Origin: Flavobacterium sp. IMCC34852
Lineage (GTDB): Bacteria > Bacteroidota > Bacteroidia > Flavobacteriales > Flavobacteriaceae
Assembly (NCBI RefSeq): GCF_030643905.1
Contig: NZ_CP121446.1
Span: forward strand, 2,604,001 to 2,668,000
Direction of reading: 5' to 3'
Length of the DNA: 64,000 nt
Part shown: positions 8,770 through 17,303 of the stretch, one piece after another
Numbering within the stretch: the stretch's first letter is position 1
How the letters are laid out: every line of letters begins with the position of its first letter
Made by a program: the position numbers and the translations under genes
The notes under the pieces: generated by a model
What the model saw: only the letters and a program-made list of their open reading frames with translations
What the model was told of the DNA's origin: nothing
Database searches by the model: none

Positions 8770-9648
8770 TTATCCTATTTTAACCGAAGTCATCGTCAAT
8801 GAACCGCCGACAGCTTTGTCATTGAAGAAACTTACTTCATCGGTTTTATCTTGTAATCCCAAAGTGTACAATAAAGGATAATAATGATCCGGTGTTGGGA
8901 TAGCCAACTTGGCCGCACTACCCAACTTTTCATAAGCAATAAGCGACTTAGCATCTCCTGCCATTATTTTGTCTTTAAAAACCTCATTGATTTCATTTGC
9001 CCAATCGTAACCGAATTCGGGTTCGTTAAGTTTGTCCCAAGCCACCATTCTCAGATTGTGAACCATATTACCGCTGCCGATAATCAAAACGCCTTTTTGG
9101 CGCAATGAGGCCAATTCTTTGGCTAAATCGTAATGGTATTGAGGCGGCTTACTATAATCAATACTCAACTGCAACACCGGAATATCCGCATCGGGATACA
9201 TATGTCGTACGACGGTCCAAGTTCCGTGGTCTAAACCCCAATCGTGATCGAGTTCAACTTGGGTTGATGTGATTAATTTAGAAGTCTCTTGAGCCAACTC
9301 CGGACTTCCTTTTGCCGGATATTGCACGTCAAATAAAGCTTGAGGAAATCCACCAAAATCGTGTATGGTTTTCGGATTTTCCATGGCGGTAATATGAGTC
9401 CCATTGGTTAACCAATGTGCGGAAACTACTAAAACTGCTTTAGGTCTTGGAATTTCTTTTCCATATTTGGTCCACGTTCTTGAGAACTCATTGTCCTCAA
9501 TGCCATTCATAGGAGAACCGTGACCAATAAACAAAACCGGAAGTTTAGTATCGGTTGTTTTTAAGTCTTTTGACCAATTGTATAAAGGGTTTAATGCCAT
9601 CATTGTCGTTCCTCCTATTGCTAATTTTATAAAATTACTACGTTTCAT
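8770..9648 (-). CDS. Exported LigB-family dioxygenase (4,5-DOPA extradiol dioxygenase-like, YgiD)
   Basis: 292 residues when started at the ATG at 9648 (MKRSNFIKLAIGG); the longer frame from 9672 adds eight residues with no support. The LigB-type metal ligands are visible as LFIGHGSPMN, VVSAHW, GNMVHNLR and TPDHYYPLLY, and the region DHGTWTVVRHMYPDADIPV is typical of the YgiD / plant DODA group, which opens the ring of catechols such as L-DOPA. Unlike Escherichia coli YgiD it carries an N-terminal signal-like segment (residues 1-22), so it is probably exported. The natural substrate is unknown. Confidence 0.88.
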   Translation of the reverse strand: MKRSNFIKLAIGGTTMMALNPLYNWSKDLKTTDTKLPVLFIGHGSPMNGIEDNEFSRTWTKYGKEIPRPKAVLVVSAHWLTNGTHITAMENPKTIHDFGGFPQALFDVQYPAKGSPELAQETSKLITSTQVELDHDWGLDHGTWTVVRHMYPDADIPVLQLSIDYSKPPQYHYDLAKELASLRQKGVLIIGSGNMVHNLRMVAWDKLNEPEFGYDWANEINEVFKDKIMAGDAKSLIAYEKLGSAAKLAIPTPDHYYPLLYTLGLQDKTDEVSFFNDKAVGGSLTMTSVKIG

Positions 9649-9760
9649 ACCACAAGACATTTGTATATACAAATTTATATTTATTTCATGTTAAACAAAC
9701 AATATTTCAAAAACTTTAACACCTCAAAAAAATAAAAGTCAGCACAAGATGAAAAACTTC

Positions 9761-9768
9761 TATATTTG
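9761..9768 (+). promoter_or_regulatory. TAnnTTTG-type -7 box upstream of the MFS gene
   Basis: TATATTTG matches the Bacteroidota -7 consensus 26 bases before the MFS start codon. No clear TTTG box was found 17-23 bases upstream. Confidence 0.45.
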
Positions 9769-9794
9769 ATTGTTACTGTTTAAATTATTATAAT

Positions 9795-11039
9795 ATGCAA
9801 CAATTTACCCGAGAAGAAAAGCTCAAACACCTGTTTGGTTTTCCTGTTGTTATTGCCTCTTTGGGCTATTTTGTAGATATTTATGACTTACTACTGTTTG
9901 GCATTGTTCGCATTCCAAGCTTGAACGATATGAATTTGGATGCCGATACAGTGGGCACGATGATTATCAATTACCAAATGATTGGTTTGGTTTTGGGTGG
10001 GATTATTTGGGGTGTTTTTGGTGATAAAAAAGGAAGACTTTCAGTATTGTTTGGTTCGATAATTGTTTATTCATTGGCCAATATTGCCTGTGGTTTTTTA
10101 CCCCAAATGGATTTTGCCGACAAAGGGATAATTTATGCTTGGTTGCGCTTTATCGCCGGAATTGGTTTGGCCGGAGAACTAGGCGCCGGAATTACCTTAG
10201 TTTCCGAAACTTTACCCAAAGAATTGCGAGCCATTGGTACTTCTATAATTGCAGGTTTTGGCGTTTTAGGCGCTGTTGTAGCGCAATTCACAGTAGAATT
10301 GGCAGGAAGTTGGACCACCGCCTATTTCATCGGTGGCGGATTGGGTTTGATGTTGTTAGTTCTCAGAATCAGTGTGGCTGAAAGTGGCATGTACCAATCG
10401 GTTAAAGAAAATACTTCCGTTAAAAAAGGAGATTTTTTGGCCTTTTTTACGAGCAAAACACTTTTTGTCAAATATTTAAAATGCATCTTGATTGGTGTTC
10501 CGATTTGGTATTGTATCGGAATCTTGGTCTTCATGGCCAACCAATTTGCTCCCGAAATGGGCATCACTTCCATCGATCCGGGAAAAGCGATTATGTGGGC
10601 ATATATTTTGACTTCTATTGGTGATTTCTCGAGCGGATTTATATCCCATGCTTTGCACTCGCGTAAAAAAACCATCCTATACATGTTATTGTTTACTTTA
10701 GTTGGTGTGGCTTTGCTCCTTTTCAGCGGTCATAAAACCGAAAACATGTATTATTTTTATTGTGGCTGGATTGGTTTAGGTTGCGGCTTTTGGGCCATGT
10801 TTGTCACAGTCTCTGCAGAACAATTTGGCACTAACATGAGAAGTACGGCAGCGACTAGTATTCCGAATATGGTTCGCGGTACAGTGCCAATCATGTTAAT
10901 AGGATTCGACTATCTGAAGCAAACCAATTCGGTGATTACCTCCGCTGCAATTGTAGGTTTGATTGCTTTTGCTTTGGGTATTTATTCCACTTTGACCATC
11001 AGTGAAACACATAATAGGCATATGGATTTTGTGGAGTAA
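9795..11039 (+). CDS. MFS transporter, metabolite:H+ symporter type
   Basis: 414 residues with about 12 membrane helices. The family signature GVFGDKKGRLSVLFGS lies between helices 2 and 3, and RFIAGIGLAGELGAGITLVSE in helix 4 is like the sugar-porter / metabolite:H+ symporter group (for example ShiA, ProP and benzoate carriers). It is an inner-membrane importer; the substrate cannot be read from the sequence. It is divergent from the YgiD-like gene, and transport of an aromatic acid would fit that neighbour, but this is only a guess. A small membrane protein follows after 14 bases. Confidence 0.85.
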   Translation: MQQFTREEKLKHLFGFPVVIASLGYFVDIYDLLLFGIVRIPSLNDMNLDADTVGTMIINYQMIGLVLGGIIWGVFGDKKGRLSVLFGSIIVYSLANIACGFLPQMDFADKGIIYAWLRFIAGIGLAGELGAGITLVSETLPKELRAIGTSIIAGFGVLGAVVAQFTVELAGSWTTAYFIGGGLGLMLLVLRISVAESGMYQSVKENTSVKKGDFLAFFTSKTLFVKYLKCILIGVPIWYCIGILVFMANQFAPEMGITSIDPGKAIMWAYILTSIGDFSSGFISHALHSRKKTILYMLLFTLVGVALLLFSGHKTENMYYFYCGWIGLGCGFWAMFVTVSAEQFGTNMRSTAATSIPNMVRGTVPIMLIGFDYLKQTNSVITSAAIVGLIAFALGIYSTLTISETHNRHMDFVE

Positions 11040-11053
11040 TTAATTCAGAATAT

Positions 11054-11575
11054 ATGAAAAAACTCGGAATCTTTATCCTCATTGTTGTCATTTCAGTACT
11101 AATAGCTTCTGTTTATGGAGCTTTACATGACCAGGTAACTTATTCTATTTCAAGTGAATATTTCACCATATTCAAATTTGACCAATTCGGTTTTACAGAT
11201 TGGGGAAATAATAACCCGAGACCAACAACAGCTTTAATTGGTGTATTAGCCACTTGGTGGGTTGGATTATTTATTGGTGTCTTTCAAGGTTTAGTAGCTC
11301 TTATTCATAAAACCCCAAGATTAATGTTCAAATATGCCTTCAGAGCAGTTTTAATAACATTAGGAGTAACAATAATATTTGGTCTAATAGGTTACATAGC
11401 GGAAACATTTAACCCTCAAACTTATCCTGATTGCTGTTTTCCCTACTCAATCAAAGACGGTAAAAGTTTTCATATTGTAGGCTCTATTCACAACTACGGT
11501 TTTGCCGGTGGTGAAATAGGAGCATTTATAGGGATTGTATATCAAATTATTATGAAGAGAAGAACGGCTGTTTAA
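11054..11575 (+). CDS. Conserved membrane protein of unknown function
   Basis: 173 residues with about four hydrophobic segments (4-23, 75-105, 112-135, 150-165). Distinct features are a soluble part after helix 1 (FKFDQFGFTDWGNNNPRP) and a double cysteine (DCCFPYS) before a histidine-containing stretch (SFHIVGSIHNYGFAGGEIG). I do not recognise a named family. It starts 14 bases after the MFS gene and probably shares its transcript. The coding sequence is more AT-rich than its neighbours. Confidence 0.65.
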   Translation: MKKLGIFILIVVISVLIASVYGALHDQVTYSISSEYFTIFKFDQFGFTDWGNNNPRPTTALIGVLATWWVGLFIGVFQGLVALIHKTPRLMFKYAFRAVLITLGVTIIFGLIGYIAETFNPQTYPDCCFPYSIKDGKSFHIVGSIHNYGFAGGEIGAFIGIVYQIIMKRRTAV

Positions 11576-11634
11576 ATTACCTTTTTAACATCAATTTTGG
11601 AATCCAAAATTCTGTATTCTAACTCCAACCTTTG

Positions 11635-11642
11635 TATCTTTG
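11635..11642 (+). promoter_or_regulatory. TATCTTTG -7 box of lipA
   Basis: A perfect TAnnTTTG box 20 bases before the lipA ATG. The expected upstream TTTG is not clear (TTCTG at about the right distance). Confidence 0.5.
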
Positions 11643-11661
11643 CCATTCGAAAATTGCAATT

Positions 11662-12531
11662 ATGGAATCAGTACTCGAAAGCAACCAACCTGTTGGTAAA
11701 CCTAAATGGCTAAAAGTCAAATTGCCTATCGGCCAAAAATACACCGAACTCCGCGGTTTGGTCGATAAATACAAGCTTAACACTATTTGTACCTCGGGCA
11801 GTTGTCCTAATATGGGAGAATGTTGGGGTGAAGGAACTGCAACCTTTATGATTTTGGGTAATATTTGTACGCGTTCGTGTGGTTTTTGCGGCGTAAAAAC
11901 CGGCAGACCCGAAACCGTTGATTGGGACGAACCCGAAAAAGTAGCGCGTTCGATTAAAATCATGAAAATCAAACATGCCGTAATCACCAGCGTTGACCGT
12001 GATGATTTGAAAGATATGGGTTCGATTATTTGGTTCGAAACTGTACAAGCCATTCGCAGAATGAATCCGGAAACCACTTTAGAAACGCTAATTCCCGATT
12101 TTCAAGGCGTAGAAAGAATTATTGACAGAATCGTTGAAGCCAATCCTGAAGTAGTTTCCCATAACGTAGAAACCGTTCGCCGTTTGACTCGTGAAGTGCG
12201 TATTCAAGCAAAATACGATAGAAGTTTGGCCGTTTTGAAATATTTAAAAGACAAAGGCATCCGCAGAACCAAATCGGGTATCATGCTGGGCTTAGGCGAA
12301 ACTGAAGAAGAAGTTATCCAAACTATGCAGGACTTACGCGATAATAATGTTGATATCGTAACCATTGGTCAATACTTGCAACCCAGTAAAAAACATTTAC
12401 CTGTAAAAGAATTCATCACTCCTGAACAATTTGAGAAATACGAAAAAATAGGGAAAGAAATGGGCTTCCGACATGTGGAAAGCGGTGCCTTGGTGCGTTC
12501 GTCTTACCATGCTGAAAAGCATATTCTTTAA
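11662..12531 (+). CDS. lipA: Lipoyl synthase (LipA)
   Basis: Radical-SAM enzyme that inserts two sulfurs into protein-bound octanoyl groups. Both iron-sulfur motifs are present: the auxiliary cluster [12 protein letters not shown] (C-x5-C-x5-C) and the radical-[11 protein letters not shown] (C-x3-C-x2-C), with the closing arginine-serine signature [10 protein letters not shown]. The start at the ATG at 11662 gives 289 residues; an in-frame TTG 30 bases upstream falls inside the promoter box and is rejected. It is followed by gap in the same direction. Confidence 0.96.
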   Translation: MESVLESNQPVGKPKWLKVKLPIGQKYTELRGLVDKYKLNTICTSGSCPNMGECWGEGTATFMILGNICTRSCGFCGVKTGRPETVDWDEPEKVARSIKIMKIKHAVITSVDRDDLKDMGSIIWFETVQAIRRMNPETTLETLIPDFQGVERIIDRIVEANPEVVSHNVETVRRLTREVRIQAKYDRSLAVLKYLKDKGIRRTKSGIMLGLGETEEEVIQTMQDLRDNNVDIVTIGQYLQPSKKHLPVKEFITPEQFEKYEKIGKEMGFRHVESGALVRSSYHAEKHIL

Positions 12532-12582
12532 TTAAGAATTGAAATTGATTATTGACATTGTAATTGTAATTGACATTAAACT

Positions 12583-13575
12583 TTGAATAAAACTCAAATT
12601 GCCATCAACGGTTTCGGAAGAATCGGGAGAAATTTATTCCGCTTGCTTTTAAACCATCCTACGATTGAAGTGGTTGCCATCAATGACATTGCTGACAATC
12701 GAACCATGGCGCATTTAATCAAATACGACAGCATACACGGCGTTTTGCCTTATGAAGTTTCGTTTGATGAAAATTCGATTATAGTTGACGGAAAACATTA
12801 CACTTTCTTCCATGAAAAAGAAATCAGCAAACTTCAATGGAACAACATTGATTTTGTGGTTGAAAGTACCGGCAAATACAAAACCTTTGAAGACATTAAC
12901 CAACATATATTGGCCGGAGCCAAAAGAGTAATTCTTTCCGCACCGAGCGAAGTACCCGAAATTAAAACGGTAGTTTTAGGCGTAAACGAAAACATTTTAG
13001 ACGGTACAGAACTAATCGTTTCCAATGCCAGTTGTACCACTAACAATGCTGCGCCGATGATTAAAGTCATCAACGAATTGTGTGGTATTGAACAGGCTTA
13101 CATCACCACGGTTCACTCCTACACCACCGACCAAAGTTTGCACGACCAACCCCATAAAGACTTACGCCGTGCTCGCGGTGCCAGTCAGTCGATTGTGCCT
13201 ACCACAACAGGCGCTGCCAAAGCATTAACCAAAATTTTTCCCGAAATGGAAGGCAAAATTGGTGGCAGCGGTATTCGCGTTCCGGTACCGGATGGTTCAC
13301 TTACAGATATTACATGCTATGTTAAGAAACAAGTAACCATTGAAGAAATCAATACCGCTTTTAAAAAAGCATCGGCGACCAATTTAAAGGGAATTCTTGC
13401 TTATACTGAAGATCCGATTGTTTCGGTAGATATTTTAGGCAATCAAAACTCTTGTCTGTTTGACGCACAATTAACTTCTGTCATTGACAAAATGGTAAAA
13501 GTTGTAGGCTGGTATGACAACGAAATAGGCTATTCTTCTCGAATAATTGACTTGATAATTTTGTTAAAAAAATAA
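12583..13575 (+). CDS. gap: Glyceraldehyde-3-phosphate dehydrogenase, type I (TTG start)
   Basis: 330 residues. The N-terminal NAD-binding motif QIAINGFGRIGRN, the catalytic cysteine in SNASCTTNNAAP, the catalytic histidine region TTVHSYTTDQ and the C-terminal WYDNEIGYSSR are all intact. It converts glyceraldehyde 3-phosphate to 1,3-bisphosphoglycerate (or the reverse). The only possible start is TTG: a stop codon lies two codons upstream in frame, and the next ATG is far inside the NAD-binding fold. The 51-base gap from lipA is a low-complexity stretch of repeated ATTGAcATT / TAATTG words. Many Flavobacteria have more than one gap; this may be the anabolic or catabolic copy. Confidence 0.95.
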   Translation: MNKTQIAINGFGRIGRNLFRLLLNHPTIEVVAINDIADNRTMAHLIKYDSIHGVLPYEVSFDENSIIVDGKHYTFFHEKEISKLQWNNIDFVVESTGKYKTFEDINQHILAGAKRVILSAPSEVPEIKTVVLGVNENILDGTELIVSNASCTTNNAAPMIKVINELCGIEQAYITTVHSYTTDQSLHDQPHKDLRRARGASQSIVPTTTGAAKALTKIFPEMEGKIGGSGIRVPVPDGSLTDITCYVKKQVTIEEINTAFKKASATNLKGILAYTEDPIVSVDILGNQNSCLFDAQLTSVIDKMVKVVGWYDNEIGYSSRIIDLIILLKK

Positions 13576-13621
13576 ATTTGCTACATTTATAGTCCTGAAT
13601 CCTATAAAATCCTGCAAATTT

Positions 13622-15790
13622 ATGAGATGGTTATTCCTATTATTACTATTTCAAACTCTTGTTTACGGACAACGAAAAGTAGCTTTCTCAAAAGACAGCA
13701 CTGCCTACTATATTGATTTAGCCAATTTTAATAAAAAAATCAACAACTATAAATCATCGCTTTACTTTTCACAAAAAGCGATTAATTATGCCTTATCTAA
13801 AGGGAATTCGAAGCAAAAAGCTGACGCTTTATTTTCTTTGGGTTCAACCTATTTTGAGTTAAAAAAATACGAAGACGCCATTGAGTTTTTTTCAAAGTGC
13901 TCAACAATACAAAGTTCGGTTCCACCAAACAGTCAGCAGGCTATTTGCTATTACAACATCGGAATGTGTTATATGAATTTAGAGGAATTTCCTAAAGCGG
14001 AACACAATTTTAACAAAGCACAAGCCGTTTACAACATACTAAAAATTGATGCTTCGGAACCTTTAAAACTTCAAAAAGGAATATTATATAAAGCCAAAGG
14101 AAAAACAGACTTAGCCGCAAAATTGTTCAATCAAATTGTTTCAAAATCTGATATTGAAGATATTTATAAAACCAAAGCCGAAGCCTTGTATCAATTGGGC
14201 ACCATTGAAGAAAGTTTAAATCACAATAACTTAGCCCTTAATTATTACAATCGAGCGCTGAACTTAAATGACCGAAGCAAAAATTTAGACCAAAAGGCCG
14301 CTATTTTACTGGCATTAAGCAGAACCAATGAAAAGCTTTTAAATTTAAAAAAATCACACGACTATCTAAAAGAACATTTGGCCTTAAAAGACAGTCTCTC
14401 TGAAGCTAGCCAACAAAAATTGGATGCCAACGATTATCAGGAATTCAAGGAAAGTGAACGCATGAAAGCGATTGAACAAATGACAAAAGAAAGCGAAGCC
14501 CAAAAAAGAACTAACAAATTCGTTAAACTAATCAGTATTCTGGCTATTGCCTTAATTTCAATTCTTTCTTTATTGAGCTTGTCCTTGTACAAAAACAACA
14601 TTATCAGAACCCGCTCAAATGAACTTTTGAAAGAAAAAAACTTTGAATTACAAATGGCTAAAGACAAAGCCGAAAAAGCCTCAAAAGCCAGAGCTGAATT
14701 TCTTTCAACCGTAAGTCACGAACTGCGAACACCACTCAACGCTATTAACGGAATTACCCATTTGCTGATTGAAGATAATCCGAAGCAAACCCAACTACAT
14801 TACCTCAACTCACTAAAGTTCTCCGGAAATTATTTGCTCACTTTTATCAATGAAATACTGGAAATTAACCGAATTGATTCGAGCAACATTGAGATTGAAT
14901 ACATTGATTTCAATTTGAAACGATTACTGCAGGACATACAAAATTCAATGAGTGAAATTGCTTCGAAGAACAACAACAAATTCACTTTGGAAATTGACCA
15001 AGACATACCGGAAGTCTTGTTGGGCGATCCGACAAAGCTTTCCCAAATCTTTATCAATCTAATCAATAATGCTTTAAAATTTACCAAAAATGGTGAAGTT
15101 ACAGTCATTGCCCAATTGGTTGAAAAAGGCGGTGATTTTTCACGAATAAACTTTGCCATCAACGATACCGGAATCGGAATACCCGAGGAAAAACAAGAAA
15201 CTATTTTTGACAGTTTCTCGCAAGGTTCTATTGAAATCAACCGCAAATATGGCGGTACCGGATTGGGCTTAACCATTGTTAAAAAATTAGTTGACTTATT
15301 AGGCGGCGAAATCGGATTAAAAAGTGAAGTGGGCGTTGGAACCTCTTTTGCCTTTGAACTTAATTTACTTAACGGCTGTAAAGAAATTATCCAAGAAAAA
15401 CCTAAATCCTATTCCGATGATGTTTTGATTGGTAAAAATGTTTTAGTGGTTGAAGACAATAAAATCAATCAAATGGTAACCAAAAAAATGTTGGAAAATA
15501 AAGGCATGCAATGCAAAATTATTGACAATGGTGAAGAAGCCATTGAAGTAATGAAAACCGATAATAATTTTGATTTAGTTCTAATGGATGTTCATTTACC
15601 CGGAATCAACGGAACAATTGCTACACAACACATTCGCGAGTTTAATACCGAGATGCCCATCATTGCACTAACGGCAATTTCATTAAATGAAAACAGAGAA
15701 ATGCTTTTGTCTTTCGGGATGACTGATGTGATTACCAAGCCATTCGAGCCTGAAAATTTCTATCGGGTAATTGCGATGAATTTAGTTTAG
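13622..15790 (+). CDS. Hybrid sensor histidine kinase with TPR sensor region and receiver
   Basis: 722 residues: signal peptide (1-16), a periplasmic region of TPR-like repeats (about 25-265), one membrane helix (about 302-322), coiled coil, HisKA domain with phospho-accepting H366 in VSHELRTPLNAI, HATPase domain with N box NNALKFTKNG, G1 DTGIGIP and G2 GGTGLGLTIVKKL, and a C-terminal receiver with VEDNKINQ, phospho-acceptor D656 in LMDVHLPG and the lysine in VITKPFEP. TPR-sensor hybrids of this kind are frequent in Bacteroidota. No output domain is present, so the phosphate must be passed on to a partner encoded elsewhere. The last 3 bases overlap the convergent punA stop. Confidence 0.92.
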   Translation: MRWLFLLLLFQTLVYGQRKVAFSKDSTAYYIDLANFNKKINNYKSSLYFSQKAINYALSKGNSKQKADALFSLGSTYFELKKYEDAIEFFSKCSTIQSSVPPNSQQAICYYNIGMCYMNLEEFPKAEHNFNKAQAVYNILKIDASEPLKLQKGILYKAKGKTDLAAKLFNQIVSKSDIEDIYKTKAEALYQLGTIEESLNHNNLALNYYNRALNLNDRSKNLDQKAAILLALSRTNEKLLNLKKSHDYLKEHLALKDSLSEASQQKLDANDYQEFKESERMKAIEQMTKESEAQKRTNKFVKLISILAIALISILSLLSLSLYKNNIIRTRSNELLKEKNFELQMAKDKAEKASKARAEFLSTVSHELRTPLNAINGITHLLIEDNPKQTQLHYLNSLKFSGNYLLTFINEILEINRIDSSNIEIEYIDFNLKRLLQDIQNSMSEIASKNNNKFTLEIDQDIPEVLLGDPTKLSQIFINLINNALKFTKNGEVTVIAQLVEKGGDFSRINFAINDTGIGIPEEKQETIFDSFSQGSIEINRKYGGTGLGLTIVKKLVDLLGGEIGLKSEVGVGTSFAFELNLLNGCKEIIQEKPKSYSDDVLIGKNVLVVEDNKINQMVTKKMLENKGMQCKIIDNGEEAIEVMKTDNNFDLVLMDVHLPGINGTIATQHIREFNTEMPIIALTAISLNENREMLLSFGMTDVITKPFEPENFYRVIAMNLV

Positions 15791-16599
15791 TATTGTAAAA
15801 TCAGTTCTTTAATCAAATGCCTTACTTTAGGTTCCGCTTCTTGTGCCGCTTTTAAAACTTCTTCGTGGGTTATACTTTCCAGATGTTCTTCGCTACCAAT
15901 GTCGGTAATCACTGAAATTCCAAAGGTTTCCAATTCCATGTGACGCGCCACAATAACCTCGGGTACCGTCGACATTCCGACGCAATCGGCTCCTAAAACT
16001 TTGACCATTTTGTACTCGTGTAAGGTTTCAAAGGTTGGTCCTTGCAAACCAAGATAAACCCCATCATGCACTTCTATATTTGAAGCCTTGGCAATTTCTT
16101 TAATTTTTTCAATCATTTTTAGGCTATAGGGTTCGCTCATATTGACAAAACGAGGTCCGAAACGGCTATCGTTTTTCCCTCTTAAAGGATGTTCGGGCAT
16201 CATATTGATGTGGTCGCTTATAATGGCTATCGAGCCCACTCTATAGTTAGGATTTACACCACCGGAAGCATTGGAAACAATCAATTTGGTCACACCAATA
16301 TATTTCATTACTCTCACCGGAAAAGTAACTTCCTGCATCGAATACCCTTCATAATAATGAAATCTTCCTTGCATGGCTACGACTTTTTTATCGCCTATGC
16401 TTCCGAAGACCAAAGCGCCTTTGTGCCCTTCAACTGTTGATACCGGAAAATTAGGGATTTCATGATATGGCAAAGTGAATTCGACTTTAATATCATCTGT
16501 AAAACTACCTAATCCTGATCCTAAAATGACACCGTATTCAGGTGTAAAATTGGTTTTATTCTTAATATAATTAACGGTTTCTTGTACAAGTTCCCACAT
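15787..16599 (-). CDS. punA: Purine nucleoside phosphorylase
   Basis: 270 residues, trimeric-type PNP that splits (deoxy)guanosine and inosine with phosphate. Motifs: VILGSGLGSF phosphate loop, STVEGHKGALVFG, GRFHYYEGYSMQEVTFPVRV, SNASGGVNP, GPTFETLHEYKM and MSTVPEVIVARHM. It is convergent with the histidine kinase and overlaps it by three bases, leaving no space for a terminator between them. The 216-base upstream gap to the Rrf2 gene is AT-rich. Confidence 0.95.
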   Translation of the reverse strand: MWELVQETVNYIKNKTNFTPEYGVILGSGLGSFTDDIKVEFTLPYHEIPNFPVSTVEGHKGALVFGSIGDKKVVAMQGRFHYYEGYSMQEVTFPVRVMKYIGVTKLIVSNASGGVNPNYRVGSIAIISDHINMMPEHPLRGKNDSRFGPRFVNMSEPYSLKMIEKIKEIAKASNIEVHDGVYLGLQGPTFETLHEYKMVKVLGADCVGMSTVPEVIVARHMELETFGISVITDIGSEEHLESITHEEVLKAAQEAEPKVRHLIKELILQY

Positions 16600-16815
16600 G
16601 AATTTTAAATTTTATATATTATTTCGTTATCTGTGACAATATTAAAAAACTTTAGAGCAATACAACTATAATTGGCTACTCATTTTTAAACAAAGTAAAA
16701 CTATAAATTTTCAGAAGCTTATGATTTTTATCATAAGTCGATTTTCCAACTTTAAAAAAAATAGCTTAATTTTGGTCAAAACAAAAGGTACTCTTTTGAA
16801 GTAAACCCAACATTT

Positions 16816-17229
16816 ATGCTCTCTAAAAAAGCCAAATACGCTATAAAAACGCTTATTTATTTACATCAAAATAAGACTTCCACACCAATCTCAGCTAAAA
16901 TTATAGCCGAACAAGAGAGAATTCCATACAAGTTTCTAGAAACTATACTGCGTGATTTAAGACAACACAAAATTCTAAAAAGTACTCGAGGTCCTGAAGG
17001 TGGTTATAGTTTTTTAAAAGACTCCAACACCATTACCGTTGCTGAAATCATTCGATTAATTGATGGTCCAATTGCTTTAATTCCTTGTGTTTCTGAAAAT
17101 TTTTACAGCAAATGCAATGAATGCAGTGACGATGAAGAAACCTGCAAAATAAGAAAACTTTTTGGCCAATTGAGAAACGAAATGCTACCGATTCTCAATA
17201 AAACTATTGAAGAACTAAATTCAATTTAG
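16816..17229 (+). CDS. Rrf2-family transcriptional regulator with four cysteines
   Basis: 137 residues. The N-terminal winged helix includes LSKKAKYAIKTLIYL and the wing RGPEGGYSFLKD. The C-terminal part has C91, C100, C103 and C110 (C-x8-C-x2-C-x6-C), a pattern that could bind an iron-sulfur cluster or zinc; IscR itself uses three closely spaced cysteines. Rrf2 proteins sense Fe-S status, nitric oxide or cysteine supply (IscR, NsrR, CymR). It is directly upstream of the barrel and TauE genes, which it probably controls. Confidence 0.88.
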   Translation: MLSKKAKYAIKTLIYLHQNKTSTPISAKIIAEQERIPYKFLETILRDLRQHKILKSTRGPEGGYSFLKDSNTITVAEIIRLIDGPIALIPCVSENFYSKCNECSDDEETCKIRKLFGQLRNEMLPILNKTIEELNSI

Positions 17230-17250
17230 TTTTTTTTGAAAATTATATCA

Positions 17251-17287
17251 TATATATTTGATGGGAATTATATGTTTTATATATTTG
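17251..17287 (+). promoter_or_regulatory. Promoter (TTTG-N19-TATATTTG) within a direct repeat, upstream of the barrel gene
   Basis: TTTG at 17257-17260, a 19-base spacer and TATATTTG at 17280-17287 match the Bacteroidota housekeeping promoter. The same ten bases TATATATTTG occur at 17251-17260 and 17278-17287, so the two promoter elements lie in a direct repeat that could also be read by the adjacent Rrf2 protein. The start codon is 16 bases after the -7 box. Confidence 0.7.
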
Positions 17288-17303
17288 GACCAAATTATGC
17301 CGA

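Noticed and set aside
11632..11661. Upstream TTG start for lipA
   Set aside because: It falls within the TAnnTTTG promoter box; the ATG at 11662 gives a normal N-terminus. Similar upstream TTG starts for lpxK, the small PH protein, DUF1569 and transketolase were rejected for the same kind of reason.
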